64,000 nt of DNA. It comes from Halomonas sp. GTDB taxonomy: Bacteria > Pseudomonadota > Gammaproteobacteria > Pseudomonadales > Halomonadaceae. The stretch's first letter is position 1; each line of letters opens with the position of its first letter. A program made the position numbers and the translations under genes. The notes beneath the pieces were generated by a model that was not told the DNA's origin, did no database searches, and saw nothing but the letters and a program-made list of their open reading frames with translations. This document shows, piece by piece, positions 43,547 to 52,801 of this stretch. Where the stretch lies: NCBI RefSeq assembly GCF_017983445.1, contig NZ_JAGOBJ010000006.1, positions 181,585 through 245,584 on the forward strand, in the 5' to 3' direction.

Positions 43547-44953
43547 TCAATAGGCATTCTTGTTCTTGAATCCTTTAAAAACCGTCATGAAAACAATCTT
43601 CAGGTCCAGCCAAATAGACCAGTTGTCGATATACCATAGGTCGTATTCAACTCTTCGCTGCATTTTTTCCAGCGTATCGGTTTCACCCCTTAATCCATTC
43701 ACCTGGGCCCAACCTGTAATACCGGGTTTGACCTTATGCCGACGCATATAGGATTCCACGAGTTCTTTGTAATACTCGTTATGCGCCAAGGCGTGCGGCC
43801 TGGGCCCTACCACCGACATCCTTCCTTGCAGAACGTTATAAAACTGTGGCAATTCGTCTAGCGATGTTTTACGCAGGAAAGCACCTATCGGAGTAATCCG
43901 ACTGTCTCCTTTTGTGGCTTGCGTTACAACGCCCCCCTCTTCCTGATGAATCTTCATGGAACGGAATTTGTATACCTTGAAGACCTTGCCGCTTGACCCT
44001 GTCCTATGCTGTTTAAATACAATAGGCCCTGGCGACGTAATTTTTATAATAATGGCAATGGCTATACAAATAGGCAGAATCATTAATGAGATAAGCGTAC
44101 CCAGTACAATATCTTCAGCACGTTTAAAAAACCGTGACATACCATTGATAGGTGACACACTTAAATCGATTGCCAAGTGGCCAGCCATTTCGCTTGTACG
44201 ATGATTCAGCAAGCGCATGTCCTTGAAGTCAGGAATTAGACGAATATCTTCAGTATGGTTTCTTAACGCGTAAAAAAGCGCATGCACTGTCTCCCCCATT
44301 TCAAGGGGGGCACAAATCCATACCTCTGCCGCACCAGAACGGCTAATTCTATCCGACATGCTTTTTAACTGCTCGCTATCAGGGGTCATGGTTGTATGAA
44401 AACGCTCTACCCCCGCTATGGAATGCCCTTCCCAGGCAGCCGCACGCATTCCTTTGGCCACTTTTAGAACATTTTTGCTAGGCCCTACCAGGAAAATTGG
44501 GCGCCGAGCGCCACCCCGCAAACGAATTCTACGTAATCCCAGTTGCACTAACGCTCTGGCTCCAGCCGCCAGTAAAAAGGAACTGAGTAAAGTTAAACCC
44601 ACCCATAAACGCGAGTACCGCTCTGAGGCATCTGCGAAATATATAATGGAGGTCACAATAATACCAACGGCTAACCATACAAAAAGAAGCTTACTAATCA
44701 ACGTCATTGTTGACGAAACACGCCATCGCTTATAACTACTTGTTGAACTATTGATGGCGACTACTATCAATGACATGCTCATTAGAGCAAGTACATAACG
44801 TTCATGCAGATTGACGGTACCAAACCTCAGTAGATATATACCTATCCCACAAAGTGACACCATTACTATATCTAGTATCGGGAAAACGATTTGTGGCGGA
44901 AAACGCTCTGAGAAGAAAATTCCTTTTTTCCGTCGATTTTTTGTACCGTCCAT
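43547..44953 (-). CDS. Undecaprenyl-phosphate sugar-1-phosphate transferase (WcaJ-like)
   Basis: Starts a repeat unit by moving a sugar phosphate to the lipid carrier. The 468-residue protein has several N-terminal membrane segments, a middle nucleotide-binding-like region (RRPIFLVGPSKNVLKVAKG), one more membrane segment (VLGTLISLMILPICIAIAIIIK) and the C-terminal transferase domain: GPIVFKQHRTGSSGKVFKVYKFRSM, RKTSLDELPQFYNVLQGRMSVVGPRPH, KPGITGWAQVNGLRGET. These are the polyisoprenyl-phosphate hexose-1-phosphate transferase (PHPT) signatures. The ATG follows the upstream stop codon directly (TAAATG). Confidence 0.93.
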   Translation of the reverse strand: MDGTKNRRKKGIFFSERFPPQIVFPILDIVMVSLCGIGIYLLRFGTVNLHERYVLALMSMSLIVVAINSSTSSYKRWRVSSTMTLISKLLFVWLAVGIIVTSIIYFADASERYSRLWVGLTLLSSFLLAAGARALVQLGLRRIRLRGGARRPIFLVGPSKNVLKVAKGMRAAAWEGHSIAGVERFHTTMTPDSEQLKSMSDRISRSGAAEVWICAPLEMGETVHALFYALRNHTEDIRLIPDFKDMRLLNHRTSEMAGHLAIDLSVSPINGMSRFFKRAEDIVLGTLISLMILPICIAIAIIIKITSPGPIVFKQHRTGSSGKVFKVYKFRSMKIHQEEGGVVTQATKGDSRITPIGAFLRKTSLDELPQFYNVLQGRMSVVGPRPHALAHNEYYKELVESYMRRHKVKPGITGWAQVNGLRGETDTLEKMQRRVEYDLWYIDNWSIWLDLKIVFMTVFKGFKNKNAY

Positions 44954-46234
44954 TTAATCACCACTCTGCTTGAAGCATTTTTTAACATACGCCAGGGGGA
45001 AAATGCTGATTTTTTTTCCACCATCCTGCTGCAAAAAAATAAATGCTGTAATATAAATAAATAGAAAGCTAACTATATTAGTAGACTTGGTTGTGTAAGA
45101 CTCTGTAATATTTGAAATCAAAAAAAGCGTTATAAAGGCAAAACAAATTATCAACTCTTTAAACAAAAGGTCACTTTTAACAAAAGTCATAATTATATAA
45201 TAAAACAAAACACAATAAAGAAATATGCCTAATATACCGCCCTGAACAAGGATATCAATATAACCATTGTGGCCATCTTCTGGGAAAAAATCCCCCATAC
45301 CTTGGATCGGACCAATTGATAAAAAATTCTCATTTGTCCAAAAATTATCTAATCCATAACCAAGCCAGAAATGTACGCCATTAGCATGAGCAAGAGCAAA
45401 ATCCCAGATAGTAAGGCGCCCTGTTAAAGATAAAAAATGGTCATATACGCTAATCCCATCGATTCCCGTATATAAATCAACCACTTCTGTATTAACTGCT
45501 ATTAAAGTAGAGGCAACAACAACCTCAACACCTAAAATAATTAAAAAGAGTTTTTTATGTAGATAATCGCTTTTTAAAACATAGTAAACCAAGCCGAAAG
45601 CAAATGTTAGAAGAGCCACTAATATACCAGTGGCCAAACCGGTACGCGATCCTGCATGTAATGCCACTATTACTGCCGATATCAGTGCAAAAAATGAATA
45701 TAGCTGAACCGCTCTATCCTTACTATAGAAGATTAATAACATAGAGAAAACCATAAGAAGAGCGCCAACTCTGCCTAAGGCATTTTTTTGATCGTAAACA
45801 CCCTTCCAATCTCCTTGAAATTTACCAATTTCCAAGCCTATATCTGGAAAAAACTCTGCCACAATAGTATTGACGGCTACTAATAAGAAGAGAGAAACAA
45901 CTAGGGTTTCCAAGAACTCTAACAGTGTCAATCTATTAGCACAAAAAGCAGCCATTACTACTACTAAGCTAAAGGCCAAAACTTTAATCACTACATCTAA
46001 ACCACCACCAAAAAACAAACTAACTATTAACATATAGAAAAACAAAGCTGGAAATAAAAGAATTTTTGGACTAAAAACAACTCCTTTAAAAAAAATAAGA
46101 ACACAAAAAAACATTAGCACAGCAAGCATCAAACTGTACTGTTGTCCAAACGTAAGAATTCTATCATCAATATTTCCGCCGCTTAGAAAAAACCAGCCTC
46201 CCAGAAATATTAAAATTACATTAATACTTTTCAT
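44954..46234 (-). CDS. Wzy-like polysaccharide polymerase
   Basis: A 426-residue, AT-rich-coded membrane protein with about a dozen hydrophobic segments. The central periplasmic loop has the O-antigen ligase/polymerase pattern: HAGSRTGLATGIL, LTGRLTIWDFALAH and PEDGHNGYIDILVQGGILG. In a Wzx/Wzy cluster the polymerase role is the natural reading. GAGG precedes the ATG. Divergence from the other ligase-like protein (41065) indicates separate origin. Confidence 0.8.
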   Translation of the reverse strand: MKSINVILIFLGGWFFLSGGNIDDRILTFGQQYSLMLAVLMFFCVLIFFKGVVFSPKILLFPALFFYMLIVSLFFGGGLDVVIKVLAFSLVVVMAAFCANRLTLLEFLETLVVSLFLLVAVNTIVAEFFPDIGLEIGKFQGDWKGVYDQKNALGRVGALLMVFSMLLIFYSKDRAVQLYSFFALISAVIVALHAGSRTGLATGILVALLTFAFGLVYYVLKSDYLHKKLFLIILGVEVVVASTLIAVNTEVVDLYTGIDGISVYDHFLSLTGRLTIWDFALAHANGVHFWLGYGLDNFWTNENFLSIGPIQGMGDFFPEDGHNGYIDILVQGGILGIFLYCVLFYYIIMTFVKSDLLFKELIICFAFITLFLISNITESYTTKSTNIVSFLFIYITAFIFLQQDGGKKISIFPLAYVKKCFKQSGD

Positions 46235-46298
46235 TCCATCCTCTTAATTAAACATTTAATAATTCTGAAAAACTGATCAAACTTACATTGACTACTAA

Positions 46299-46940
46299 CT
46301 ATTTAAATAACTTTCTTTTTACCTTTTCAATAACATTCATTTTCCACCCTTTTCCCCAGTGATGTATTAAATACGTCTCCTTCTCAATATAGCTATACAT
46401 CAGCTGCTTTCTATCATGCGCTTTGGCATAGGGGTTGTATGGGTAAAAACATGGCCAAGGCAATAATTCTATACCCGATGAATCTTTCTCCACACAGGTA
46501 TCTGCCACTTCAGGGGCGATCAGAAAAGGCTTTTTCATTCGGTGGCGGCTTTCGATAAGCTCTATAGCATCATGAAAAAAGTGATGCCCCTGAATTCCGC
46601 CCACGACAGCCGTATTAAGCCTCCCCTCATCCTCATAGCCTAAAAAACAATCATGCTTTAACAGAGGCTCCAGGCTTTGAACTGCTTCAATGTCCACATC
46701 CAGATACACGCCGCCATGGTCGCGTAACGCTACCATGCGCATATAATCTGAAAGGAATGCCCACTGTTTTTTTTCTAGGCAAGATGCGATGAACGGATGG
46801 CTACGATCAAGAGAGTTCTCGTTCCACTCCATTACCTCAAAATCAGGCATTACCTGACGCCACGTTTCTAAGCATTGCTTATATAGCGGTGACATTTCAC
46901 GCCCGCCGAACCAACAAAAATGAATCTTTTTAGGTATCAT
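46299..46940 (-). CDS. DXD-type glycosyltransferase (GT32-like)
   Basis: A 213-residue protein beginning IPKKIHFCWFGG, with CLETWRQVMPDFEVMEWNE, AFLSDYMRMVALRDHGGVYLDVDIE (the DXD motif) and HHWGKGW at the C terminus. These match the small sugar-binding-region glycosyltransferases related to OCH1 and the clostridial toxins, common in capsule loci. Cytoplasmic; donor unknown. It ends 64 bases before the next gene starts and begins 3 bases after the upstream gene stops. Confidence 0.88.
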   Translation of the reverse strand: MIPKKIHFCWFGGREMSPLYKQCLETWRQVMPDFEVMEWNENSLDRSHPFIASCLEKKQWAFLSDYMRMVALRDHGGVYLDVDIEAVQSLEPLLKHDCFLGYEDEGRLNTAVVGGIQGHHFFHDAIELIESRHRMKKPFLIAPEVADTCVEKDSSGIELLPWPCFYPYNPYAKAHDRKQLMYSYIEKETYLIHHWGKGWKMNVIEKVKRKLFK

Positions 46941-46943
46941 AAA

Positions 46944-47618
46944 TTACTCAATCTTATTCCCAAACTTGATCAAAAAATAAGGATAGTCTTTAAAATAACG
47001 CTTCGATAGTCGACGCGGCTCTTTTAACAGGCGATAGAGCCAACGCAGATGCAGCTTGTCCACAAATTGTGGATAGTAGTCATCCCCCCGCGCTTGGACC
47101 AGCTGATCCAGATACCCACCGCAAGTAAAGCCCGTACCCTGCCACCCAATAGCACGTGTATCAAGCAGAGCTTTCTCTTGCTTTCCTGCTCCCATACCTA
47201 CAATTAAAATATCAGCGGAGGCTGCTGTATGTAGGCACTTTTGATACTCCTCATCATCAGCAAAATAACCCGGCTGAGCAAGAACAATGCGTATGCCTGG
47301 GTATTTCCGCTCCAACAGAATTTTCGCTTGTTGGATATTATCCTTCGTACCCCCGATGAGAGCGATGGTTAGTTCATTTTGACAGGCACGATTAAACACT
47401 ATGGGCGCCAATGAAGTATCATCAAAGCTGGTGCGTTCAATAGCTTTATTTTTGAATATTCGCGTATAAATAACAATCGCTATACCGTCTGCCAAGAAAT
47501 TAATTTTCTTACATTCTTGCTCAGAGAGAGATTGACAAACCACACCCAATGAATACGGGTTTATAAAGCTATAATCATCACCAAGGTTAAAATCGAATTT
47601 TTTCTCTAATTTAATCAT
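46944..47618 (-). CDS. WecG/TagA/CpsF-family glycosyltransferase (GT26)
   Basis: A 224-residue protein with the family pattern: FLADGIAIVIYTRIF, a TSFD-like acceptor region, LIGGTKDNIQQAKILLERKYPGIRIV, ADILIVGMGAGKQEKALLD, GVGGYLDQ-like CGGYLDQLVQARGD, and HLRWLYRLLKEPRRL at the C terminus. GT26 enzymes add the second sugar (e.g. ManNAcA or UDP-GlcNAc derivatives) to the lipid-linked first one, at the cytoplasmic membrane face. It therefore probably acts just after the WcaJ-like enzyme. Confidence 0.88.
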   Translation of the reverse strand: MIKLEKKFDFNLGDDYSFINPYSLGVVCQSLSEQECKKINFLADGIAIVIYTRIFKNKAIERTSFDDTSLAPIVFNRACQNELTIALIGGTKDNIQQAKILLERKYPGIRIVLAQPGYFADDEEYQKCLHTAASADILIVGMGAGKQEKALLDTRAIGWQGTGFTCGGYLDQLVQARGDDYYPQFVDKLHLRWLYRLLKEPRRLSKRYFKDYPYFLIKFGNKIE

Positions 47619-47641
47619 TACTGACTACCCTGTTCGAAAGC

Positions 47642-48988
47642 TTAAATTTGATGTTTACTCGAATCAAACGTACTTCGCCAATCGATAATTAAAAAACCGA
47701 ATTTCTTTTTAACAATATACACTGCTAAGAAGTTTTGAATCACTAGACATATAAATAGCGAAGCTGCGGCGCCTTCCGCACCAAATCGTGGGATTAAAAA
47801 AACTGAAGCCACTCCACCAATTACTACAGATAAAACTAAAATATCTCTTGCTACTTTCTGACTATCCGTCATCAACAGGAATAAGACGACAGAGCCAGTC
47901 ATTACGTTAATTAATTGTGCTATTACCAAAATTCTCAAAACACTGCTTGCCGTTGAATAATCTGTGCCAAAAAAACCTAATACCCACTGTGGCCATACAA
48001 GAAAAACAACTGAAGGAATTAGTGAAAAACAAAACATTTGCAAAGCACTTTTTTGTGCTAAATCTTTTAAGCCCTGATTATTACCCTCATGGTAAAGCCT
48101 AGAAAACCTAGGCCCTAGGATACTATCGTAGACAGTGAGGATAAATCCCACAATCATGGCCATTCTCAAACCAAGACTGAATATTGCCACTTCACTTTCT
48201 GTTTCAAAAAAGCCGAGTACAATACTAAGCCCCCATTGTGTATAGTAAAATATAATACCCACCAGTAAAAAGTCAGGTAAGCTTTTATAAAACCCTCGTT
48301 CAAAACTAATCTTATCCGTTAACATCAGTGTGCTTTTTTTATAAACTCTTACAACCAAACCAAAAGCAACGATAAGGTATACTGCCAAAACTGACGCCAG
48401 CATCTGCATTAAATTAACGACATTCAGTTGAAAATTAAAAATTTTCGAAGCGATTACAATCATAATGCTTAGAATGATTGAAATACATCCTATTTCAAAT
48501 AAACATGAAACGTTAGCCTTCCCCCATCCCTTTAAAATGAAGTTACACAAATAGATGATGCTATATAAAGGCGTAACCAAAGCTGTAACTTTTAAGCTCG
48601 TAACCCCTAAATCCTGATCGGTAAACAGCCAATCAGAAATCAATGGCGCAAACACCCATAATAAAATAGAAAACAACACGCCGATAATTAAATTGATTAT
48701 AAAACCTTGGCGATATATCCAATTCACTTCGTTTTTACTATTATTTGAAACAGCCACCCCCATAAATTTCAGCGTAGCCCTATCTGTTCCTATACTTGAA
48801 AAAACCTGTAAGCCAATCATGATAGAAAAACATATCATAAAGGCACCAAAATCTTGAACGCTTACCAATGTAGCAAGTATATAAGAAAGTAAGAAGGTTC
48901 CTCCAGCAGCTACTCCCCTTGCAGCAAAGGTAGTTAGCAACTGATTCTTGATTAGACCCATTAACGTCATATATATTCTCGTCAACAT
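47642..48988 (-). CDS. Wzx-type oligosaccharide flippase
   Basis: A 448-residue, AT-rich-coded membrane protein with about 12-14 hydrophobic segments. The N terminus LLTTFAARGVAAGGTFLLSYILA and VQDFGAFMICFS pattern is typical of the polysaccharide-synthesis (MATE-like) flippases that turn lipid-linked repeat units outward. It is the first gene of the minus-strand Wzx/Wzy operon. Starts at 48988 or 48970 are both possible. Confidence 0.88.
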   Translation of the reverse strand: MLTRIYMTLMGLIKNQLLTTFAARGVAAGGTFLLSYILATLVSVQDFGAFMICFSIMIGLQVFSSIGTDRATLKFMGVAVSNNSKNEVNWIYRQGFIINLIIGVLFSILLWVFAPLISDWLFTDQDLGVTSLKVTALVTPLYSIIYLCNFILKGWGKANVSCLFEIGCISIILSIMIVIASKIFNFQLNVVNLMQMLASVLAVYLIVAFGLVVRVYKKSTLMLTDKISFERGFYKSLPDFLLVGIIFYYTQWGLSIVLGFFETESEVAIFSLGLRMAMIVGFILTVYDSILGPRFSRLYHEGNNQGLKDLAQKSALQMFCFSLIPSVVFLVWPQWVLGFFGTDYSTASSVLRILVIAQLINVMTGSVVLFLLMTDSQKVARDILVLSVVIGGVASVFLIPRFGAEGAAASLFICLVIQNFLAVYIVKKKFGFLIIDWRSTFDSSKHQI

Positions 48989-49032
48989 TAATAAATATTT
49001 ACATTAATTTAGCAAAAACAATTTACTGATGT

Positions 49033-49038
49033 TGTCAA
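49033..49038 (-). promoter_or_regulatory. Possible -35 box (TTGACA) before the wzx operon
   Basis: A perfect TTGACA occurs on the minus strand about 45 bases before the wzx start, in AT-rich DNA. No convincing -10 box lies at 16-18 bases, so this is only a candidate. The rest of the 320-base gap 48989-49309 contains the porin terminator and no gene. Confidence 0.3.
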
Positions 49039-49171
49039 ATGCTTTATCAATATGGTGCTTGTTATCATACCGTGTTATTTATTCTATGTAACCGTATGTT
49101 TCATCAATCGTTAGCGTTTATGTGAGTGCGCATGCTTGCAGGCCCCAAGCGGAATTATAAAAATTAAAAAA

Positions 49172-49198
49172 GCGCCCCCGCATGAAAAGCGAGGGCGC
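49172..49198 (-). terminator. Intrinsic terminator after the first porin gene
   Basis: GCGCCCCCGC and GCGAGGGCGC pair (one mismatch) around a seven-base loop; the minus-strand copy continues into TTTTTTAATTTTT. It lies 110 bases past the porin stop codon. Confidence 0.8.
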
Positions 49199-49309
49199 GG
49201 GAGGATGATAAACGTTATTTGAAGCCTATGCACGAAATAGGAAGGTTTCGATAATAGCTCAGCTTCACCCTTCTTACAGAAACTGACTCGTAATATAAGA
49301 AGCTAGTTT

Positions 49310-50341
49310 TTAAAAAAGATATCTCGCCCCGGTCAGCCAATATACGTTGTCAGTCAGATCACCCAAGCGAGTATCACGATTGACGCTGGGCGCATCACCA
49401 TCGGCGATTTCTATAAAAACATCAAACGCAGAAGACACCTTGTAATAAGTGCCCGCTGCCCAGGCGTTGCTATTATTCTGGCTGTCGCGTTCAATATTGT
49501 AATAGTCGGCAGTGAATGCCCAGGGGCCTGTCGAGTAAGTGCCGCCTACCCCTACGGTATCAAAACCGCCACCATAAACATCGCTTTCATTTTGCGTTTC
49601 ATACCCTAAGCGTGCCGCGAATTGATCTGTGACTTTATAGCTGCCTATCAGGCCATAAAGCATTTCGCCATTGCCACCGCCACGCACAGCATCTTCTACA
49701 GCCCCTAAGCCAATAATTAGTGGGCCTTGCTGATAGCGCACACCACCTTGAGCGGCGACTACGCTGCCCTCCCCGCTTTGCTCTTCAACTGCCAACCCAC
49801 GCTCACTGTAGTGCTTGAGCTGAACGAAGGTAGTGAAACCATTAAGCTCCGGCGTGTAATAACCGATAGAGTCACCACGTGACTGGATGCCCGATGACTT
49901 GAACAGCAGCCCACGGTCCAGGTAGACGTCAAACGGCAAAGAAACGAACTGAGCATAAAAGCTATCGAAGCTACCCGCCTGCAATGTTCCGTACTGCTGA
50001 CTGGCAAGACCTATATAACTCTGGCGAAGCTCGTTAAAGCCCTGATCTGTACGGCGCTCATCTCCAGAAAAGCGCCATTCCAGCCGACCAAATGCGGTCA
50101 GGTCAGAGGTCACTTCCTGGCTCATACGAAAGCCCAAGCGTGAATACACATCTACGAACTCAACACCGTCATTTATCTTATTGCCATCGCTATCAAAATC
50201 GGCGCCACCACCAGCAATACCCATGGAGATGCGTCCATAGATATCCAGTTTTGTACCATCCTGATCATATACGGTGGTTGCTTGCGCGGTGCCAGCCCAT
50301 AAGGTGCTTGTAACGGCAATCGCAAGTAGCGTTTTTTTCAT
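49310..50341 (-). CDS. Outer-membrane porin (OmpC/OmpF-like)
   Basis: A 343-residue beta-barrel porin. Signal peptide KKTLLAIAVTSTLWAGTAQA; mature start TTVYDQDGTKLDIYGRIS; alternating beta strands with girdles of aromatic residues; the constriction-loop-like QYGTLQAGSFDSFYAQFV; and the C-terminal YWLTGARYLF with terminal phenylalanine needed for barrel insertion. It is about 60 percent similar by eye to the porin encoded next to it. AAGGGA precedes the ATG. Confidence 0.93.
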   Translation of the reverse strand: MKKTLLAIAVTSTLWAGTAQATTVYDQDGTKLDIYGRISMGIAGGGADFDSDGNKINDGVEFVDVYSRLGFRMSQEVTSDLTAFGRLEWRFSGDERRTDQGFNELRQSYIGLASQQYGTLQAGSFDSFYAQFVSLPFDVYLDRGLLFKSSGIQSRGDSIGYYTPELNGFTTFVQLKHYSERGLAVEEQSGEGSVVAAQGGVRYQQGPLIIGLGAVEDAVRGGGNGEMLYGLIGSYKVTDQFAARLGYETQNESDVYGGGFDTVGVGGTYSTGPWAFTADYYNIERDSQNNSNAWAAGTYYKVSSAFDVFIEIADGDAPSVNRDTRLGDLTDNVYWLTGARYLF

Positions 50342-50390
50342 TTCGATCCCTTAAATACTTTTATAGCGCAGCAGCTGAAAAGCACTACGT

Positions 50391-50420
50391 TGTTTAGTCT
50401 GCCTAAACTCACCTGGTCAA
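50391..50420 (-). promoter_or_regulatory. Candidate sigma-70 promoter of the first porin
   Basis: TTGACC (50415-50420) and TAAACA (50391-50396) on the minus strand with an 18-base spacer, about 50 bases before the start codon. The match to consensus is moderate. The remaining 308-base gap (50342-50649) contains the upstream porin's terminator and an AT-rich stretch without a gene. Confidence 0.35.
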
Positions 50421-50573
50421 GATAACCGGCTAGGCAGCACAAGCACCAGAGATGTTATAAGATAACAATAATAATGAAAAGAAAAATGTCATTAAGATGA
50501 CATAGGTATCATGAAACACCACGCCATCAAGTGCTATTTCATCAAGCGGCATAATGAAAAAAACCACAAAAAA

Positions 50574-50597
50574 AACCGGCCTCAAAAGAGGCCGGTT
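50574..50597 (-). terminator. Intrinsic terminator after the second porin gene
   Basis: AACCGGCCTC-AAAA-GAGGCCGGTT: a perfect 10-base stem and four-base loop, followed on the minus strand by TTTTTT. About 50 bases beyond the porin stop codon. Confidence 0.9.
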
Positions 50598-50649
50598 CTA
50601 TTAGGTCTGCTAGGCAGGTTACCTTTAAAGCGTGGCAGTTAAGCCAAGC

Positions 50650-51720
50650 TTAGAAGTGGTAACGAGCGCCTGTCAGCCAGTATACGTCTTCCGTCAGGTC
50701 ACCAGCCAAGTCGCCAATGTTAGTACGGCTGTTAACGCGGCTAGCGGCATCAGCGTCAGCTACTTCCAGGAATACGTCAAAAGCGCTGGAAACTTTGTAG
50801 TAGCTGCCCAGTGCCCAAGACTTACTGTTCTCGGCATTGTCACGCTCGATGTTGTAGAAATCACCGGTGAATGCCCAAGGACCAGTGGTGAACGTGCCAC
50901 CCAGACCAACTTTGTCGTAACCGTTTTCATCGCTAGCGCCACGCAGATCGTAGCCGCTGTTGTTGTCACGAGTTTCATAACCCAGACGAGCAGAGAACTG
51001 GTCGGTGAACGCGTACTGACCGATCAGGCCGTACATCATTTCGCCGTTACCGCCGCCACGCTGTACGTCTTCAACAAAACCCAGACCTACAGTTACCGGG
51101 CCCTGTGCGTAACGAACACCACCTTGCGGTGCAACAACTGAACCTTCATCACTTTGCTGCGCTTCAGTCAGGCCGCGCTCGCTGTAGTGTTTCAGCTGCA
51201 GGAACGCAGTGAAGCCTTCTAGGTCAGGCGTGTAGTAACCGATAGAGTCGCCACGCGACTGTTTCGGGTGACCAGCGAACTCCAGGCCTTGGTCGATGTA
51301 AACATCGAACGGCAGAGAAACGAATTGGTTGTAGAAGCTGTCGAAGTTACCAGCCTGGAAGGTACCGAACTGGTCGCTTTGCAGACCGAGGTAGCTCTGA
51401 CGCGTTTCACGGAATGCTTCGCCGTTGCGACGCTCGTCAGCGCGGAAGCGCCACTCAAGACGACCGAAAGCAGTCAGGTCACGAGTAACTTCGTGGCTCA
51501 TACGCAGACCAAGACGTGAGTAAACGTCTACGAATTCAGCACCGTCGTCAATCCGATCGCCGTTGCCGTCAAACTCGGGGCCGCCACCGGCGATACCCAT
51601 GGCGATACGACCATAGACGTCCAGCTTGGTGCCTTCCTGGTCATATACAGTGGCTGCTTGGGCGGCAGCAGAAGCGCCCAGTGCACCAATGATAGCAGTC
51701 GCTAAAAGTGTCTTTTTCAT
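50650..51720 (-). CDS. Outer-membrane porin (OmpC/OmpF-like), paralogue
   Basis: A 356-residue porin with signal peptide KKTLLATAIIGALGASAAAQA and mature TVYDQEGTKLDVYGRIA. Same plan as the porin at 49310: QFGTFQAGNFDSFYNQFV, YGLIGQYAFTDQFSARLGYE, and the terminal YWLTGARYHF. Codon use is more uniform than in its neighbour, suggesting higher expression (inference). AAGGAACC precedes the ATG. Its own terminator separates it from the second porin, so the two can be regulated separately. Confidence 0.94.
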   Translation of the reverse strand: MKKTLLATAIIGALGASAAAQAATVYDQEGTKLDVYGRIAMGIAGGGPEFDGNGDRIDDGAEFVDVYSRLGLRMSHEVTRDLTAFGRLEWRFRADERRNGEAFRETRQSYLGLQSDQFGTFQAGNFDSFYNQFVSLPFDVYIDQGLEFAGHPKQSRGDSIGYYTPDLEGFTAFLQLKHYSERGLTEAQQSDEGSVVAPQGGVRYAQGPVTVGLGFVEDVQRGGGNGEMMYGLIGQYAFTDQFSARLGYETRDNNSGYDLRGASDENGYDKVGLGGTFTTGPWAFTGDFYNIERDNAENSKSWALGSYYKVSSAFDVFLEVADADAASRVNSRTNIGDLAGDLTEDVYWLTGARYHF

Positions 51721-51989
51721 GATGTAGGTTCCTTAACTAGCTTACTGTTTCGATCGTAGCTGCCGGGCTTTTTTAAAGAGCCTTCAGCAGTTGGCCTGTG
51801 GGCTGTGCTCGTTTTTCGCATCCGTTGGTTTTTCCCAGCGGTATGTGGCACATCCTCAATCAAACCTTGTTATAGTCCAATGCTCGCAGGTCAAACTCTA
51901 TACCGGGATTCCAGGGAACGCAATAGAAAAAAACAGTGTTCTCTTACGATTTATGCATTTTTATGGAACCCAGGGTAGCAAAACGGGTC

Positions 51990-52781
51990 TCATCGCCCTT
52001 CGAATTTTTGCTGCAGCCCTTTTAATTTATCTCCCAGACTTTGCGGCTTTTCCTGCTCGATCTTTTGATCTTTTACCTGCCGAGGTGCTTGGAACTCACG
52101 CTTTTCCTGCACATCAGGTAAATTAGCTTTTTCTTCTAAATGTTTTTTTTCCGCTAAAACACGTGTGCTTTTAAGCGACACTTCGCCCTGCTTTTCTTTA
52201 CGTTTTTCGTTGGCGTGCAAGGAGGCTTCTTTATCGACCTTACCTGCCGGCTGACCGTCCAAATCGATACGATCAACCCCTTCACGAACTGATTTTAGAT
52301 ACCGCGGCAGGTTAACGTAGTTGGCCAACGTACGGCGAATCAGCTTTCCAGACCAAGGCTCTCTAGTGGCAAGATCCTGATGAATACCTATTTTTAAAGG
52401 TTTCGTATGTCCTTTAAAGAAAGCCTGCGGATAACGCTGGTACCACTCTTTCAAAAGACTATGTGGCGAGGGCTGCTCAGCAACCGCTGCTTGAGGCACC
52501 ACTTCTTGCTCTGGTGCCTTTTGCGCTTGCATAGAATCAATAGGCTCAAAAGCCACCTGCTCCGTTGCATTTGCTTCAGGCGTTGCAGGTTGTGCTTCAG
52601 GTGCAGGCGTTTCTTGAGCAGGCACGCGGGGCTCATCGAGTGTTTTTTGTAGCGCTACAGCTTGCTCTACTAGCTGCTGTTTTAGCTGCGCATTTTCGCT
52701 ACGCAGGTTTTGTAATTCGGCCTGAGCCTGTTCAAGGCGCGACTCCAGGCTGTCTAGTAGATGCATTACACTGGCGGTCAT
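51990..52781 (-). CDS. ProQ/FinO-domain RNA-binding protein with long disordered ends
   Basis: A 263-residue protein: an N-terminal coiled coil (MHLLDSLESRLEQAQAELQNL), a proline/alanine/glutamate-rich linker (~50-105), a ProQ/FinO domain at about 110-190 (EWYQRYPQAFFKGHTKPLKIGIHQ, LIRRTLANYVNLPRYLKSV, RIDLDGQPAGKVD) and a lysine/glutamate-rich tail. ProQ/FinO proteins bind structured sRNAs and mRNA 3' ends and steady or pair them. The domain is central rather than N-terminal as in E. coli ProQ, and the N-terminal coiled coil suggests oligomerisation. GGAG precedes the ATG. The 269-base gap to the porin shows no gene. Confidence 0.8.
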   Translation of the reverse strand: MTASVMHLLDSLESRLEQAQAELQNLRSENAQLKQQLVEQAVALQKTLDEPRVPAQETPAPEAQPATPEANATEQVAFEPIDSMQAQKAPEQEVVPQAAVAEQPSPHSLLKEWYQRYPQAFFKGHTKPLKIGIHQDLATREPWSGKLIRRTLANYVNLPRYLKSVREGVDRIDLDGQPAGKVDKEASLHANEKRKEKQGEVSLKSTRVLAEKKHLEEKANLPDVQEKREFQAPRQVKDQKIEQEKPQSLGDKLKGLQQKFEGR

Positions 52782-52801
52782 ACCCTCTCCTTTGACCTTT
52801 T

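Noticed and set aside
51866-51900. Promoter of the second porin (TTGACC with TATAAC on the minus strand)
   Set aside because: The spacer is only 14 bases, and the pair lies about 150 bases from the start codon. Not supported strongly enough.
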